From CAZQIC01 sp964593555 (GTDB lineage Bacteria > Bacteroidota > Bacteroidia > JAFLBG01): a DNA stretch of 54,328 nt. Where the stretch lies: contig CAZQIC010000016.1 in assembly GCA_964593555.1 (NCBI GenBank), forward strand, positions 1 through 54,328, read 5' to 3'. Each line of letters starts with the position of its first letter. Position 1 is the stretch's first letter. Under the pieces are notes generated by a model. It was not told the DNA's origin, did no database searches, and was given only the letters and a program-made list of their open reading frames with translations. The position numbers were made by a program, and so were the translations under genes. Of this stretch, positions 37,501 to 45,400 are shown in pieces.

Positions 37501-38438
37501 CAACACTATCTGCGAGCGGAGCAAATAACTATTTGTGGAATACAACTTCAGTAACAAACCCTCTTCTTGTTTCACCTACAGTAACCACAAACTACAGCGT
37601 AACGGGTACAAGCATTAACGGGTGTACAAACACCGCTGTATATACTTTAAGTGTCAGCGCTGCATCCGCGGTTAATTTTACGGCAAGTGATTCCGCAGGG
37701 TGCGGTCCGCTTTGTATTTCTTTTAATGATCTTTCCAATGCGTCAACAGCTAATTGGACATTTGGTGATGGCACAACAGACAGTGGAAATAATGTTAATC
37801 ATTGTTATACAAATTCCGGATTTTACTCTATTGGGCTAATCGTCACCGATAACAATGGGTGCACAGCAACACTTACAAAAAATAATTATATAACAGTTTA
37901 TTCCACACCTTCTGCCGATTTTTCTATGAATCCCCAACCTGCCACACCATCGATTGCTGTTGCATTTACAGATCTGTCTGTAAATGCAACCATGTGGCAA
38001 TGGAGTTTTGGAGACGCCTTGAACGGTAATAGCACATTACAAAATCCGGGTTATACTTATGCTGACAGCGGAAATTATTCTGTACGCCTTGTTGTTACCA
38101 ACGAATATGGCTGCAGTGATACGGCAAATAAATTATTAATTGTTCACCCTGAGTTTTCACTTTACATTCCTAACACATTTACACCCAATGGAGATGGGCT
38201 AAACGATTTCTTCAATATAGAAGCGATGGGAATTTCTGCCGAACATTTTAATTTATTTCTTTTCGACAGGTGGGGAAATCAAATCTGGAAATCGAATTCA
38301 CAGAAAGAAAAATGGGATGGCAAAGCCAATGGAGGAAGCGAAATCGCTCAGGAAGATACTTATGTTTGGATACTGACATGCGAAGATGTAAACGGGACCA
38401 AACACCGCTATGCAGGCCACGTGAACATCGTAAAGTAA
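34518..38438 (+). CDS. SBBP / Ig-like / PKD / CHU_C part of the frameshifted giant
   Basis: The coding signal in this frame begins at about 34518; the first ATG-type start is only at 34599 (VLNGTTLNFKLSNY). SBBP repeats with WSTYYGG and WATYVGG strands come first, then a PKD-like region (YEWTFPGGTPS). Six Ig-like repeats follow, each opening with a pattern like INGPTTVCNGNTVALTAAG. Two PKD domains (NWTFGDGT, WQWSFGDAL) and a CHU_C domain (NTFTPNGDGLNDFF, LFDRWGNQIW, terminal YAGHVNIVK) close it. Joined with the 33883-34530 piece, the gene would encode about 1518 residues. This C-terminal type (PKD pair before CHU_C, no GLSC module) is shared with the protein at 48695-53527. Without the upstream piece it has no signal peptide. 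Confidence 0.85.
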   Translation: MGNIVESIPRVYQNISGKIVDVEAEYVLNGTTLNFKLSNYQTNFPLIIDPWVSYFGGSGRDVGRSVTTDPLGNVIFTGYSLSADLPVSTGAFQTTFGGFGNAFWGTGDAFVTKMDVQGNLLWSTYYGGTSDDYGGYGIATDAAGNVIVTGNTISSNFPTGASGSNTVHQNTYGGCSSCFSNGDAFVLKLDVSGQRMFATYYGGANADKGLDVTTDGNNIYLYGCTNSPNNISSTGTFQPSLKGSNDVFITKFSATGARAWATYVGGSFDDNYGGGGGIEYNPVSGNIYFSGTTTSMDFPTLAGFQMTKKVGFDNFLCSFSPAGTQLWSTHYGGTLSSAYQGNSDIAIDRLGDIILVGTTASTSGLVTAGAYQTTYGGGFYDLFVSKFGSGGNRKWTTYLGGNSGEYGASVATDDNNNIYVYAEFEDGDAMGYPISSCAYQPTFGGMEDQFIAKYDVNGVQKCITYIGGTSEDELENTDGSLGGAGGITTYGNNLYITGVTQGGYPTTANAFQSVKNGTAGTEAYIDQLCVNLCEAQNLGLDFSGPTTVCINNLTSFSSVVNNSCDTIGYQYEWTFPGGTPSTSTAKNPNVFYTNAGSYDVKLVLTTLCKKDSITKTNYISVNSPTVTITGNNVICKGAATTLTANGAASYLWSNGPTTASININPSTTTSYFVVGVDANGCTNMLTTTVTVASPPSITINGPTTVCNGNTVALTAAGANTYLWSTTNTTTSISVSPVMITTYSVIGTDANGCTGAASSFVTVNTLPLVAVNSPSSVCSGNNISLTASGANNYLWNTSNTSASITVSPTTMTSYSVTGTDANGCTGTAATTILVNPLPVVNINGASTICGGVAVTLTATGGNNYLWSTTNTSPSITVLPTSTTIYSVISTDANGCTGIASTTVTVSTAPVINISGSASICEGSSVTLNATGGNNYLWNNGNTNTSISVSPIITTTYSVVGTSASGCTGSTTVTVIVNRAPTININGPASICAGTNATLSASGANNYLWNTTSVTNPLLVSPTVTTNYSVTGTSINGCTNTAVYTLSVSAASAVNFTASDSAGCGPLCISFNDLSNASTANWTFGDGTTDSGNNVNHCYTNSGFYSIGLIVTDNNGCTATLTKNNYITVYSTPSADFSMNPQPATPSIAVAFTDLSVNATMWQWSFGDALNGNSTLQNPGYTYADSGNYSVRLVVTNEYGCSDTANKLLIVHPEFSLYIPNTFTPNGDGLNDFFNIEAMGISAEHFNLFLFDRWGNQIWKSNSQKEKWDGKANGGSEIAQEDTYVWILTCEDVNGTKHRYAGHVNIVK

Positions 38439-39025
38439 TCAGCTGAAAAATTCTAAGTCAATAATTGTTGTTTTAAAATATTGCTAGCGGCATAAAATAA
38501 ATTTATCCCAATATGAAATTGCCCAAAAGGATATTAAGCATTAAGTGTAAAAACAAATAGGGTAGGGCGAAGAAAAATTTACTTTCGAGATGAGTATAGT
38601 GTTAGAAATGAGATTGTCAAAGTAGAATTTGCAACCTTTAATTAAGGTTCTTTGCCAAATAAATCCCTGCATGAGCTGTATGATTAATTTTCCACTGGCC
38701 ATCTATTGTTCTTTGCAGGAACCTTAAATAAAGGCGCAGGCGCTGTTGTTTCTTTTTTCGTTTACTCCCTCACAAAAAAATTCAAGATACATTATGTAAG
38801 ACTTCTCTCTAATCTATTGTCACTTGTTCCGAAAAAATATGAGTTGTTTCTTTCTTTTTTTCACCTATTATATTGGCAACAAATACAGATTGGTTTTTTT
38901 CATTTGATCGTATGGAAAAAACCCCTTTGAAGGATCGGGAAAAACATCAACAATCTTTTTTTTTGCAACATGTGTTATACCATAGGGTTGCCTATTGTAC
39001 AAATTAATGTGCTCGTATGAGAACT
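38439..39025. other. Intergenic region with inverted repeats, no gene seen
   Basis: No supported gene. A 9-bp inverted repeat TTAAGGTTC (38642-38650) / GAACCTTAA (38719-38727) encloses about 68 nt, and AACCTT/AAGGTT (38633-38649) can form a competing small hairpin. Long T runs (38868-38960) lie on the plus strand. A plus-strand open stretch at 38706-38930 has no start context or recognisable content. Confidence 0.4.
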
Positions 39026-39334
39026 TTAGCACATTGAGTCGCAAGGGCTCGTTTTGCCAGTTGCGTTACACCTTATCCTTGTAGCTCCCGTGCAATCAGT
39101 ATTTCTATTACTATTTACAATTGTTATCGAAATTTTATTTAATGAAATAGTAACTTCCGTCGTTTCAATTGGTAAACAAATATGCTTTATCTGTGACAAG
39201 GCACATGTAATTGCATTGTCAGTGATCCCGGGAACCATAGCAGCGCCATTTAAAGTGTTTTTTTCTTTTCCAGAAAGATTTGTTATAAAACTATTTACTT
39301 TTAATTCTTCGATTCTTAATTTTTCGTTTTTCAT
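39026..39334 (-). CDS. Leader-containing precursor peptide (cluster 2, P4)
   Basis: 102 residues. The leader MKNEKLRIEELKVNSFITNL ends TLNGA, with S-F to Ala 17 residues. The core is long and mixed: ITCALSQIKHICLPIETTE, a beta-like VTISLNKISITIV stretch, then DCTGATRIRCNATGKTSPCDSMC, giving six Cys. The last gene of cluster 2 in transcription order. Its upstream DNA (CGAGAAAAG ... AATAGGATTAA) looks like a degraded form of the conserved upstream element. Lanthipeptide-like assignment rests on the leader and the Cys/Ser/Thr content. No processing gene is near. Confidence 0.6.
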   Translation of the reverse strand: MKNEKLRIEELKVNSFITNLSGKEKNTLNGAAMVPGITDNAITCALSQIKHICLPIETTEVTISLNKISITIVNSNRNTDCTGATRIRCNATGKTSPCDSMC

Positions 39335-39387
39335 TTAATCCTATTTTTAATCTTTTCTCGAAATTGATATTGAATTCCTCCATTTAC

Positions 39388-39729
39388 TTAAGCACATACA
39401 TTTCTTGGACCTGAGCAATGGCCCCCGTCTTCTGTATGGCAACCAGCTGAAGGGTTAGCTGGAGGAGCGAAGCATATTTTTACACTACCACAATTTTTGA
39501 GTGCGCTGTCCCAAGCTATGCTCAAAGAAATTACGCTTACCGCAGATAGACATATCTCTGGTTGTCCAAGAGAAATAGCACAACATTTTACAATAAAAGT
39601 ACCCGCCGTCAAACAGTCAGTACTAAAGGCCATTGCGGCGCCTTTAACAGTATCCTTGCTATCATTGTCCAAGGTGGTAACAAAACTTTGTATACTAACT
39701 TCTTCTAGTTTTAATTTTTTCTTTTCCAT
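39388..39729 (-). CDS. Leader-containing precursor peptide, Cys-rich (cluster 2, P5)
   Basis: 113 residues from the ATG at 39729. This start is chosen because the leader MEKKKLKLEEVSIQSFVTTL aligns with the other peptides; the open frame runs on to 39855 but that extension overlaps the upstream peptide gene. The leader ends TVKGA. The core has nine Cys (FSTDCLTAGTF, KCCAISL, ICLSAV, NCGSVKICF, GCHTEDGGHCSG, VCA), the highest of the set. It also has a hydrophobic Ser-rich middle (LSAVSVISLSIAW). Nine Cys with many Ser/Thr would suit ring formation, but disulfides are equally possible. Confidence 0.6.
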   Translation of the reverse strand: MEKKKLKLEEVSIQSFVTTLDNDSKDTVKGAAMAFSTDCLTAGTFIVKCCAISLGQPEICLSAVSVISLSIAWDSALKNCGSVKICFAPPANPSAGCHTEDGGHCSGPRNVCA

Positions 39730-39794
39730 TTTAGCTATTGTTTTTTCTATATAACATCTAATCGTTTGTACATTTTGTTCAAACATGGTCTCAT

Positions 39795-40040
39795 TTAAAT
39801 ACCTGTTCCTTGACATCCTGGAGGCATTGAACAAGCCGAAGAAATCTGAGGACATACATTACTGCATTTAATCGTTAGTTTGTCTTCCGGACATGCATTA
39901 CAAACAGACCAGCAAGTGATTTTGCTCATATTAGGATTATTAATAGCTGCCCCAACAATAGTAGCTCTCGCGTCCTCATCTAAGAACATTAAAAAACTTT
40001 TTACTTTTAAATTATTCAGTTTTAATTTTTTCTTTTTCAT
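39795..40040 (-). CDS. Leader-containing precursor peptide, Cys-rich (cluster 2, P6)
   Basis: 81 residues. The leader MKKKKLKLNNLKVKSFLMFL ends ATIVGA, with S-F to Ala 17 residues. The core carries seven Cys in about 48 residues: ITCWSVCNACPEDK, IKCSNVCPQISSACSMPPGCQGTGI. A conserved upstream element (40054-40089) fills most of the gap to the upstream peptide gene, whose stop overlaps it by two bases. The small spacing suggests one operon, or a promoter inside the intergenic element. The product type is inferred from the leader. Confidence 0.62.
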   Translation of the reverse strand: MKKKKLKLNNLKVKSFLMFLDEDARATIVGAAINNPNMSKITCWSVCNACPEDKLTIKCSNVCPQISSACSMPPGCQGTGI

Positions 40041-40053
40041 CTTTTTACATTTG

Positions 40054-40089
40054 GCCTACTCTTTATTCACCTTTTCGGCAACCGGTGTT
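40054..40089. repeat. Conserved 36-bp upstream element, copy 3
   Basis: 34 of 36 bases match the block at 40395-40430, and on the minus strand GCCGAAAA, 10 nt and an AGTAGGC-containing end match copies 1 and 2. It ends 13 nt before the start codon at 40040. A central ACCGGT palindrome is present in copies 3 and 4 only. Confidence 0.7.
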
Positions 40090-40381
40090 ATTTGTAAATG
40101 GAATCGCAAATACTTAAACTTGGATTTTGGGGACATTCGGAGGAAATGCAAATACTTAAGCTTTCGATAATACTGCCGGGACACCCGCCTCCGCAATAAG
40201 TATTGTTTGCACCGCTTGGACACGCCTGCTTCGGCCCTGTTGGTTGACACTGCTTTGGCGCAAGAATGGACTGACCTTCGCCTGCGATGCCTCCAATAGC
40301 TGTCTTTTTAAAATCCTCGCTGAGAGTAGTAATAAAACTATTTACTTGTAAGTTTTTGAGTTTTAATTTTTTCCTTTCCAT
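40088..40381 (-). CDS. Leader-containing precursor peptide, Cys-rich (cluster 2, P7)
   Basis: 97 residues. The leader MERKKLKLKNLQVNSFITTL ends TAIGG. The core has seven Cys: KQCQPTGPKQACPSGANN, TYCGGGCPGSI, LSICISSECPQNPSLSICDSIYK. It is Pro/Gly/Ser-rich, unlike the hydrophobic P1/P2 cores. The start at 40381 follows the second 36-bp element by 13 nt. Its stop lies two bases inside the next element, so gene and regulatory element are tightly packed. A modified-peptide role is inferred only. Confidence 0.62.
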   Translation of the reverse strand: MERKKLKLKNLQVNSFITTLSEDFKKTAIGGIAGEGQSILAPKQCQPTGPKQACPSGANNTYCGGGCPGSIIESLSICISSECPQNPSLSICDSIYK

Positions 40382-40394
40382 GATTTGCTTTTTA

Positions 40395-40430
40395 GCCTAC
40401 TATTTATTCACTTTTTCGGCAACCGGTGTT
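40395..40430. repeat. Conserved 36-bp upstream element, copy 4
   Basis: Differs from copy 3 at two positions and sits at the same 13-nt distance before a peptide start (40381). It lies between the stop of the cluster's first gene (40452) and the next start, so it is intergenic within the cluster. Confidence 0.7.
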
Positions 40431-40451
40431 TTTTGTTACCATTATTTTAAG

Positions 40452-40682
40452 CTATGCACTATGACTGGCTCCATGATTAACATCAGTATCATCAATTGTT
40501 TCGTGCCACGGCGCGGGCACTGGCTTTGGAACGGCGGGCTGCGGCAATTTAGGTGTCTGATATATTGGCGTCATAATACCTATTGAAGAGGATGTACCTC
40601 CAACGATTGTCGCAGATTCTGCATCATCTAACGTATTAATGAAGCTGCTTACTGTCAACTTAACTAACTTAATTTTTTTCAT
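40452..40682 (-). CDS. Leader-containing peptide with Cys-free, Pro-rich core (cluster 2, P8)
   Basis: 76 residues and the first gene of cluster 2 in transcription order. The leader MKKIKLVKLTVSSFINTLDD ends ATIVGG, with S-F to last Gly 17 residues exactly as in the others. The core has no Cys at all: GTSSSIGIMTPIYQTPKLPQ, then PAVPKPVPAPWHETIDDTDVNHGASHSA, rich in Pro, Thr, Ser and Asp, with three His. A thioether ring cannot form without Cys, so either it is not a lanthipeptide or it has another role. It is divergent from the helical-repeat gene at 40807 across a 124-bp intergenic region. Confidence 0.6.
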   Translation of the reverse strand: MKKIKLVKLTVSSFINTLDDAESATIVGGTSSSIGIMTPIYQTPKLPQPAVPKPVPAPWHETIDDTDVNHGASHSA

Positions 40683-40747
40683 GTTTTAATTCGATTGGAG
40701 TGCTGTGGCTATAAAATCTATTTTTTTTACAATTCAAAACTACTCTG

Positions 40748-40778
40748 TTTGTTATGTAAAAGATTTTTTTTATATTTA
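40748..40778 (+). promoter_or_regulatory. Putative promoter of a helical-repeat paralogue
   Basis: TTTG (40748-40751) and TATATTTA (40771-40778) are separated by 19 nt, the usual Bacteroidota -33/-7 spacing. The box begins 36 nt before the ATG at 40807. Confidence 0.5.
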
Positions 40779-40806
40779 TAATTAATAAGTCTAACAGCGG
40801 CTATAT

Positions 40807-42342
40807 ATGAAAACACCTTCTGATAAGTTATTTACATTAATAAGTAGTCTAACCAAATCTGAAAAACGTTATTTTAAGCGTTTTGCCATGATTCACAGCA
40901 TGAAGGATGGGAATAGTTACCTGCAATTGTTCGATGCGGTGGAAAAACAAAAAACATATAACGAAGAACTCCTTAAGAAAAAGCTAGGGAAAACGCGTCT
41001 TGTGAAATACCTTTCTGTTGAAAAGGCGTATTTATACAATCTTATATTAAGGAGCCTGGTATTGTATGGAAGCGGGAACAACGAAGAAGAAGAAATGTTG
41101 GATACTTTTGCCAAAGCAAAAATTCTGTATAAAAAAGAAATATATCCAGAAGCTCTTCAGTATATTAATAAGGCAATTGGTATAGCAAAGGGTGGGGATT
41201 ATTATGCCTTTGCTCTGGGACTTGAAAAATTGAAAAGGAGTATCTTGATTAAGCAAGGCGTGTTTTACGATAAAAAAACGGTCGATATTTTTTTTAAAGA
41301 GGTTGCAGAACAAATTTCTTTAGAAAAGAATATTCAAAAATACCAATATGCAAGTGATCTTGCATTTTCACAAATTTCAAGAGGATATCAGGCAAGATCC
41401 GATAAGGACATGCAAAAAATCCGGCAGACCGTAAAAACGTTATTAACCACCAAGGAAAGTTCGCCCCTGACTGTAACAGCCAATAGGCTCAAGCATCAAA
41501 CTGCTGCATCATATTATTATTTTACCAATAACTATAAAAAATATCATCTCGAAGCAGGAAAAGTTGTGGAGTGGGCCGCAAAACAGCCGAACAAAAGTGA
41601 AATATATTTTACTTCGCTTGGAAATTACTTTAATTCCTGTATTGCGTCAAAAAATTTCCAGGAACTTTTTCCAACAATAGAAAAGCTGGAAAGTCTTGAT
41701 ACGTCAAGCGGGATAAGCGAACAATACAAAAGGGATGTACTCTTCGATATAAAACTGCTCGCAGCTTTAGAATGTTGTGATTTTGATGCTGCGCTTGATT
41801 TTTTAAAAAGAAATGAAGGTGTAATTTTTCAAACACCAACCCCGAAAATAAATACCAATTTGCAAAACAGTGCATTTAATGCTGCCCTGATATATTTTAT
41901 AACAGGCAAATATTCGTCTGCCTTAAAATGGCTAAACACCTTTTTCTTTACAAAGAATGATAATTTAGCACTGCAACACGAAACATATGCAGAAGCAAAT
42001 ATCCTATACATTTTAATCCATTATGAATTGCAAAATGAAGAGTTATTGAAGGGCCTGATCAAATCGACTTACCGCCAACTATTACAACACGAAAAGCTGC
42101 ATGGATTTGAGAGAACAATTTTAGATTTTATCAGAATTGAATTATCAAAACCAAGAAAAAGAAAGGAATTGCTTGCTGCATTTTCAATATTAAAAGATCG
42201 TTTAATAAAACTAAAATCTGAAAAGTATGAAAGCGCCGCTTTTGAATATTTTGATCTTGTTCCCTGGCTAGAAAGCAAGCTGGAAAATATTCCTCTTGAG
42301 AAAATAATGAAGGCACAATACCAAAAATTAAATTTATCTTGA
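40807..42342 (+). CDS. Helical-repeat (TPR-like) protein, unnamed paralogue family
   Basis: 511 residues beginning MKTPSDKLFTLISSLTKSEKRYFKRF, then NSYLQLFDAVE, YNEELLKKKL and YLYNLILRSLVLYGS. A degenerate helical-repeat middle follows (YPEALQYINKAIGIAK, YSSALKWLNTFFF). The C-terminal box YFDLVPWLESKL is conserved. It lacks a signal peptide and any visible catalytic motif. It is divergent from peptide cluster 2 across 124 nt, so joint control is possible. The 26060 paralogue flanks cluster 1 in the same way, though convergently. Of unknown function, perhaps a regulatory or scaffold protein; that is inference. Confidence 0.85.
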   Translation: MKTPSDKLFTLISSLTKSEKRYFKRFAMIHSMKDGNSYLQLFDAVEKQKTYNEELLKKKLGKTRLVKYLSVEKAYLYNLILRSLVLYGSGNNEEEEMLDTFAKAKILYKKEIYPEALQYINKAIGIAKGGDYYAFALGLEKLKRSILIKQGVFYDKKTVDIFFKEVAEQISLEKNIQKYQYASDLAFSQISRGYQARSDKDMQKIRQTVKTLLTTKESSPLTVTANRLKHQTAASYYYFTNNYKKYHLEAGKVVEWAAKQPNKSEIYFTSLGNYFNSCIASKNFQELFPTIEKLESLDTSSGISEQYKRDVLFDIKLLAALECCDFDAALDFLKRNEGVIFQTPTPKINTNLQNSAFNAALIYFITGKYSSALKWLNTFFFTKNDNLALQHETYAEANILYILIHYELQNEELLKGLIKSTYRQLLQHEKLHGFERTILDFIRIELSKPRKRKELLAAFSILKDRLIKLKSEKYESAAFEYFDLVPWLESKLENIPLEKIMKAQYQKLNLS

Positions 42343-42412
42343 AAAATCTTTCTTGCTCGCAATTTATAAGAACTACTTTGTTGTGATGAAAATAATCTGG
42401 GTAACCAGTTTA

Positions 42413-45400
42413 CTATCTTATCAAAGTGAGGAACCCGGGAAAGCTTACGTTCTTACCCTTAAAGTCAGTTAACTTAAGCACATAATAGTATGTTCCGTCA
42501 GAAGCTTCTACTCCGCTTTGCATAACTCTACCGTTCCAGTGAACAGTTGAATTATTACTTTCAAAAACTTTTTGGCCCCAACGATTATAAATCACGATCT
42601 CGTAGTTAGTATATCCTTTTGCAACAATGAAAAACGTTTCATTTATTCCACTTCCATTAGGAGTAAACACATTTGGAATATGAAGGTCCTGTTCTATTAC
42701 AAATATTGTTACAGAATATTCTCCTGTGCAACCGTTGGCATCAACATAGTTAACCGTATATACTGTAGTAAGGGTGGGACTGGCAACAGGATTTGCACAA
42801 GTATTGCAACTTAGTCCTGTTGATGGAGTCCAAGTATAGAAAGCTGCGCCGGTAATGCTCAATGTAGTATTGTTGCCGGTTAATATAGTATCATTGGAGC
42901 TTATATTCACGGGCAACGCAGGTGTATTCGAATTTACAGTTACACTTTTTATTGATCTACAACCATAACCATCAGTAACAGTAAAGCTGTACGTTCCGCC
43001 CACCAAATTACTTATGGAGGAATTGGTAGAATTATTACTCCAACGATATGTAAATGGAGAAATTCCGCCGCTTACTACTGCGTAGGCCGATCCTGAACTG
43101 TTGCTGCAGGTGTCATGGACAGCAAAGAGGGCTGCATTAATTGCCGGCGGTTGGCTCACAACAACTGTTTTAAGAAAAGTACATCCATTTATATCGCTTA
43201 CAACAACTGAATACGTTCCCGCAGCAAGCCCTGTTGCTGTAGAGCCTGTTTCGCCAGTGTTCCATAGATAAAAATAAGGTGTAGTTCCTCCATTAGTATT
43301 TATGGTAGCAGTGCCACTCGCATTGCAAGTAACTGGAGTAGATGTCAAGGTTGAAGTCAAGGCTCCTGAACCACCTACAGAAACCGTTCCTGTTAGGCTA
43401 AAAAAACAGTTTGATGTTAGTGTTACTGAATAATTTCCAACGCAAAGTCCCGTTGCTATTTGGGTGTTTTGAACGGGAAAGGTGTTCCATGTGTAAGCAA
43501 ATCCGGAAGAGCTCCCTCCGCAGGAAATTGAATTGACAGTTGCAGTTCCGTCACATACACCGCAATAAGCGGGTGTTGAAGTAATTGAAGCAGTTATATT
43601 ATTTTGAGGCACATTTATTTCGGTTACAAAACCTTTTCCGCAAGCATAAAGTTTTCCACCTCCCCCAAGCTTTACATCATATACAGTGTCCGGAAGGGCA
43701 ATGGTGTTTATACGCACCAAAGCAGAGTTATAAACTCTGACAGAATCTACAACCCCAATATAAATATTGTCGCACTCATCTGCCGAAATGCCTGCCCAAA
43801 AAATCTGTATTCCTCCAAGTGAAGGATGATATATGGGTGTAGCGGGAGATACCTTTATGCTTGTAACTAAAGCCCCGGTATTTTTATTCCATCTTTTTAA
43901 TGTATCGCTGTTGTAGGTATATAGCCACGCTGGACTTACAGCCATTCCATTAAAACCGTTCGCAGGATAAATGGGAGAGGTAATATTGTTAATATATCTT
44001 ATGCTTTTTACCTCTGCAAATTTGTGGCCGGTTGTTACAGAAAAATTGATAGGTATGAGGCCAGGGATAGGACATTTCACCATTACATTATCATAATTAC
44101 TCGGACGAGATTCCGATTTTGAGGTTGCCATATAACAAGAATTACTATTGTTGTCAATCGCAAGCAATATCATATCATGGAAATTTTCTGCATCAGAAAG
44201 TACATTGATAGGTGTAAGGGTTGTAAAAGTAGTATCAAGAACAGCGCCCTGACTTGTGCCTTGGTGACCTCCACCAGCAATTACAATTTTTCCAATACAT
44301 CGGTTATATTCCACTCTCCACATCTCCTGGAAATTAGGATTACCAGGGAGTGTGTCTATTGCCACTCCTGCAGAACTCACCTTAATAACTCTTGAGCCAT
44401 TTGGTATTCCAATACCTTCAACCAAGTAACTTGAACCGCTTATTTCATCCACAGCAAAGTCTCCATAGTTATCCACTCCTATAAAAAGGCCAAAGTTGGG
44501 AATTGCATTATATGTCCACTGTAAAGCTCCAGTATTATTAAACTTCGCAAGTTTAAATGGACTGTATGACCCATATACATATACATTCCCATTCTGGTCA
44601 TAATTAACATCATAGCTGGCATTGTAACCGGCGAAAGTAGGGTTGCTTATCCAAGGATCAATAATAATGGTTTGTGATCCATTTTTAGAAGAGGGGGATA
44701 AGGAAAAAGAAACGCTATTGTTTTTGATAGAAAAAACGGATGGAATAATTTCATGATTGTCTGCATAAAAGGTTTGTGGCGCGTGGTCAATGAATTTTCC
44801 CAATGCATTTTGTATTACTATATTTCCTTCTGGATCAAGTATGACGGAAGATGCATTATCATATTTTATTTTAATGATGGATGGATCGGCGCCGGGGTGA
44901 AGGATAAGAGAATACTTTATTCCTCCTTTATCTGAAGGGAAAAAATATTCTACATCAATATTGGGATAAAGGTTTTTATAAATAATTTTTTTGAAAGCAT
45001 TGGCCTTATGGTTTGAAGTAGCCCCGCTATACGTATAATAAAACGAAACCGGGTCCTCGGCAATAACTTCAGCATTAGGATTTGCCCCTTCCCATTTAAT
45101 AGAAAGATAGTGAGGTGCTTTTTTCATTATTTTTTTTCCTTCTTTTATTTCCCTTTTATGGCTTTTCGGAAATGCTTTTAACAGAGTTTTCTCTTCTTCG
45201 TGGCTCACCGGAACTGTTTCATCATGTTGGTAAGTCAATCCACCGGCGGTAAAAAATATGTTAATGCCTCCACTGGACGCGCCATATAGAATTGCTGCTG
45301 CCTTTTTTGTGTTTTCGTCCAGAGGAACCTGTTGACAAACAAATTGTCCTTTGTTTTCAATAAACACTTTTTGTTCAAAAGGGTTTTGGGTCCATGATTT

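Noticed and set aside
38706..38930. Plus-strand open frame of 74 codons
   Set aside because: Composition is AT-driven (Phe/Leu/Lys runs), with no start context, motif or neighbour support.
39730..39855. Longer start for the Cys-rich peptide P5
   Set aside because: The extension overlaps the upstream peptide gene and places 42 residues before the conserved leader. The ATG at 39729 matches all other leaders.
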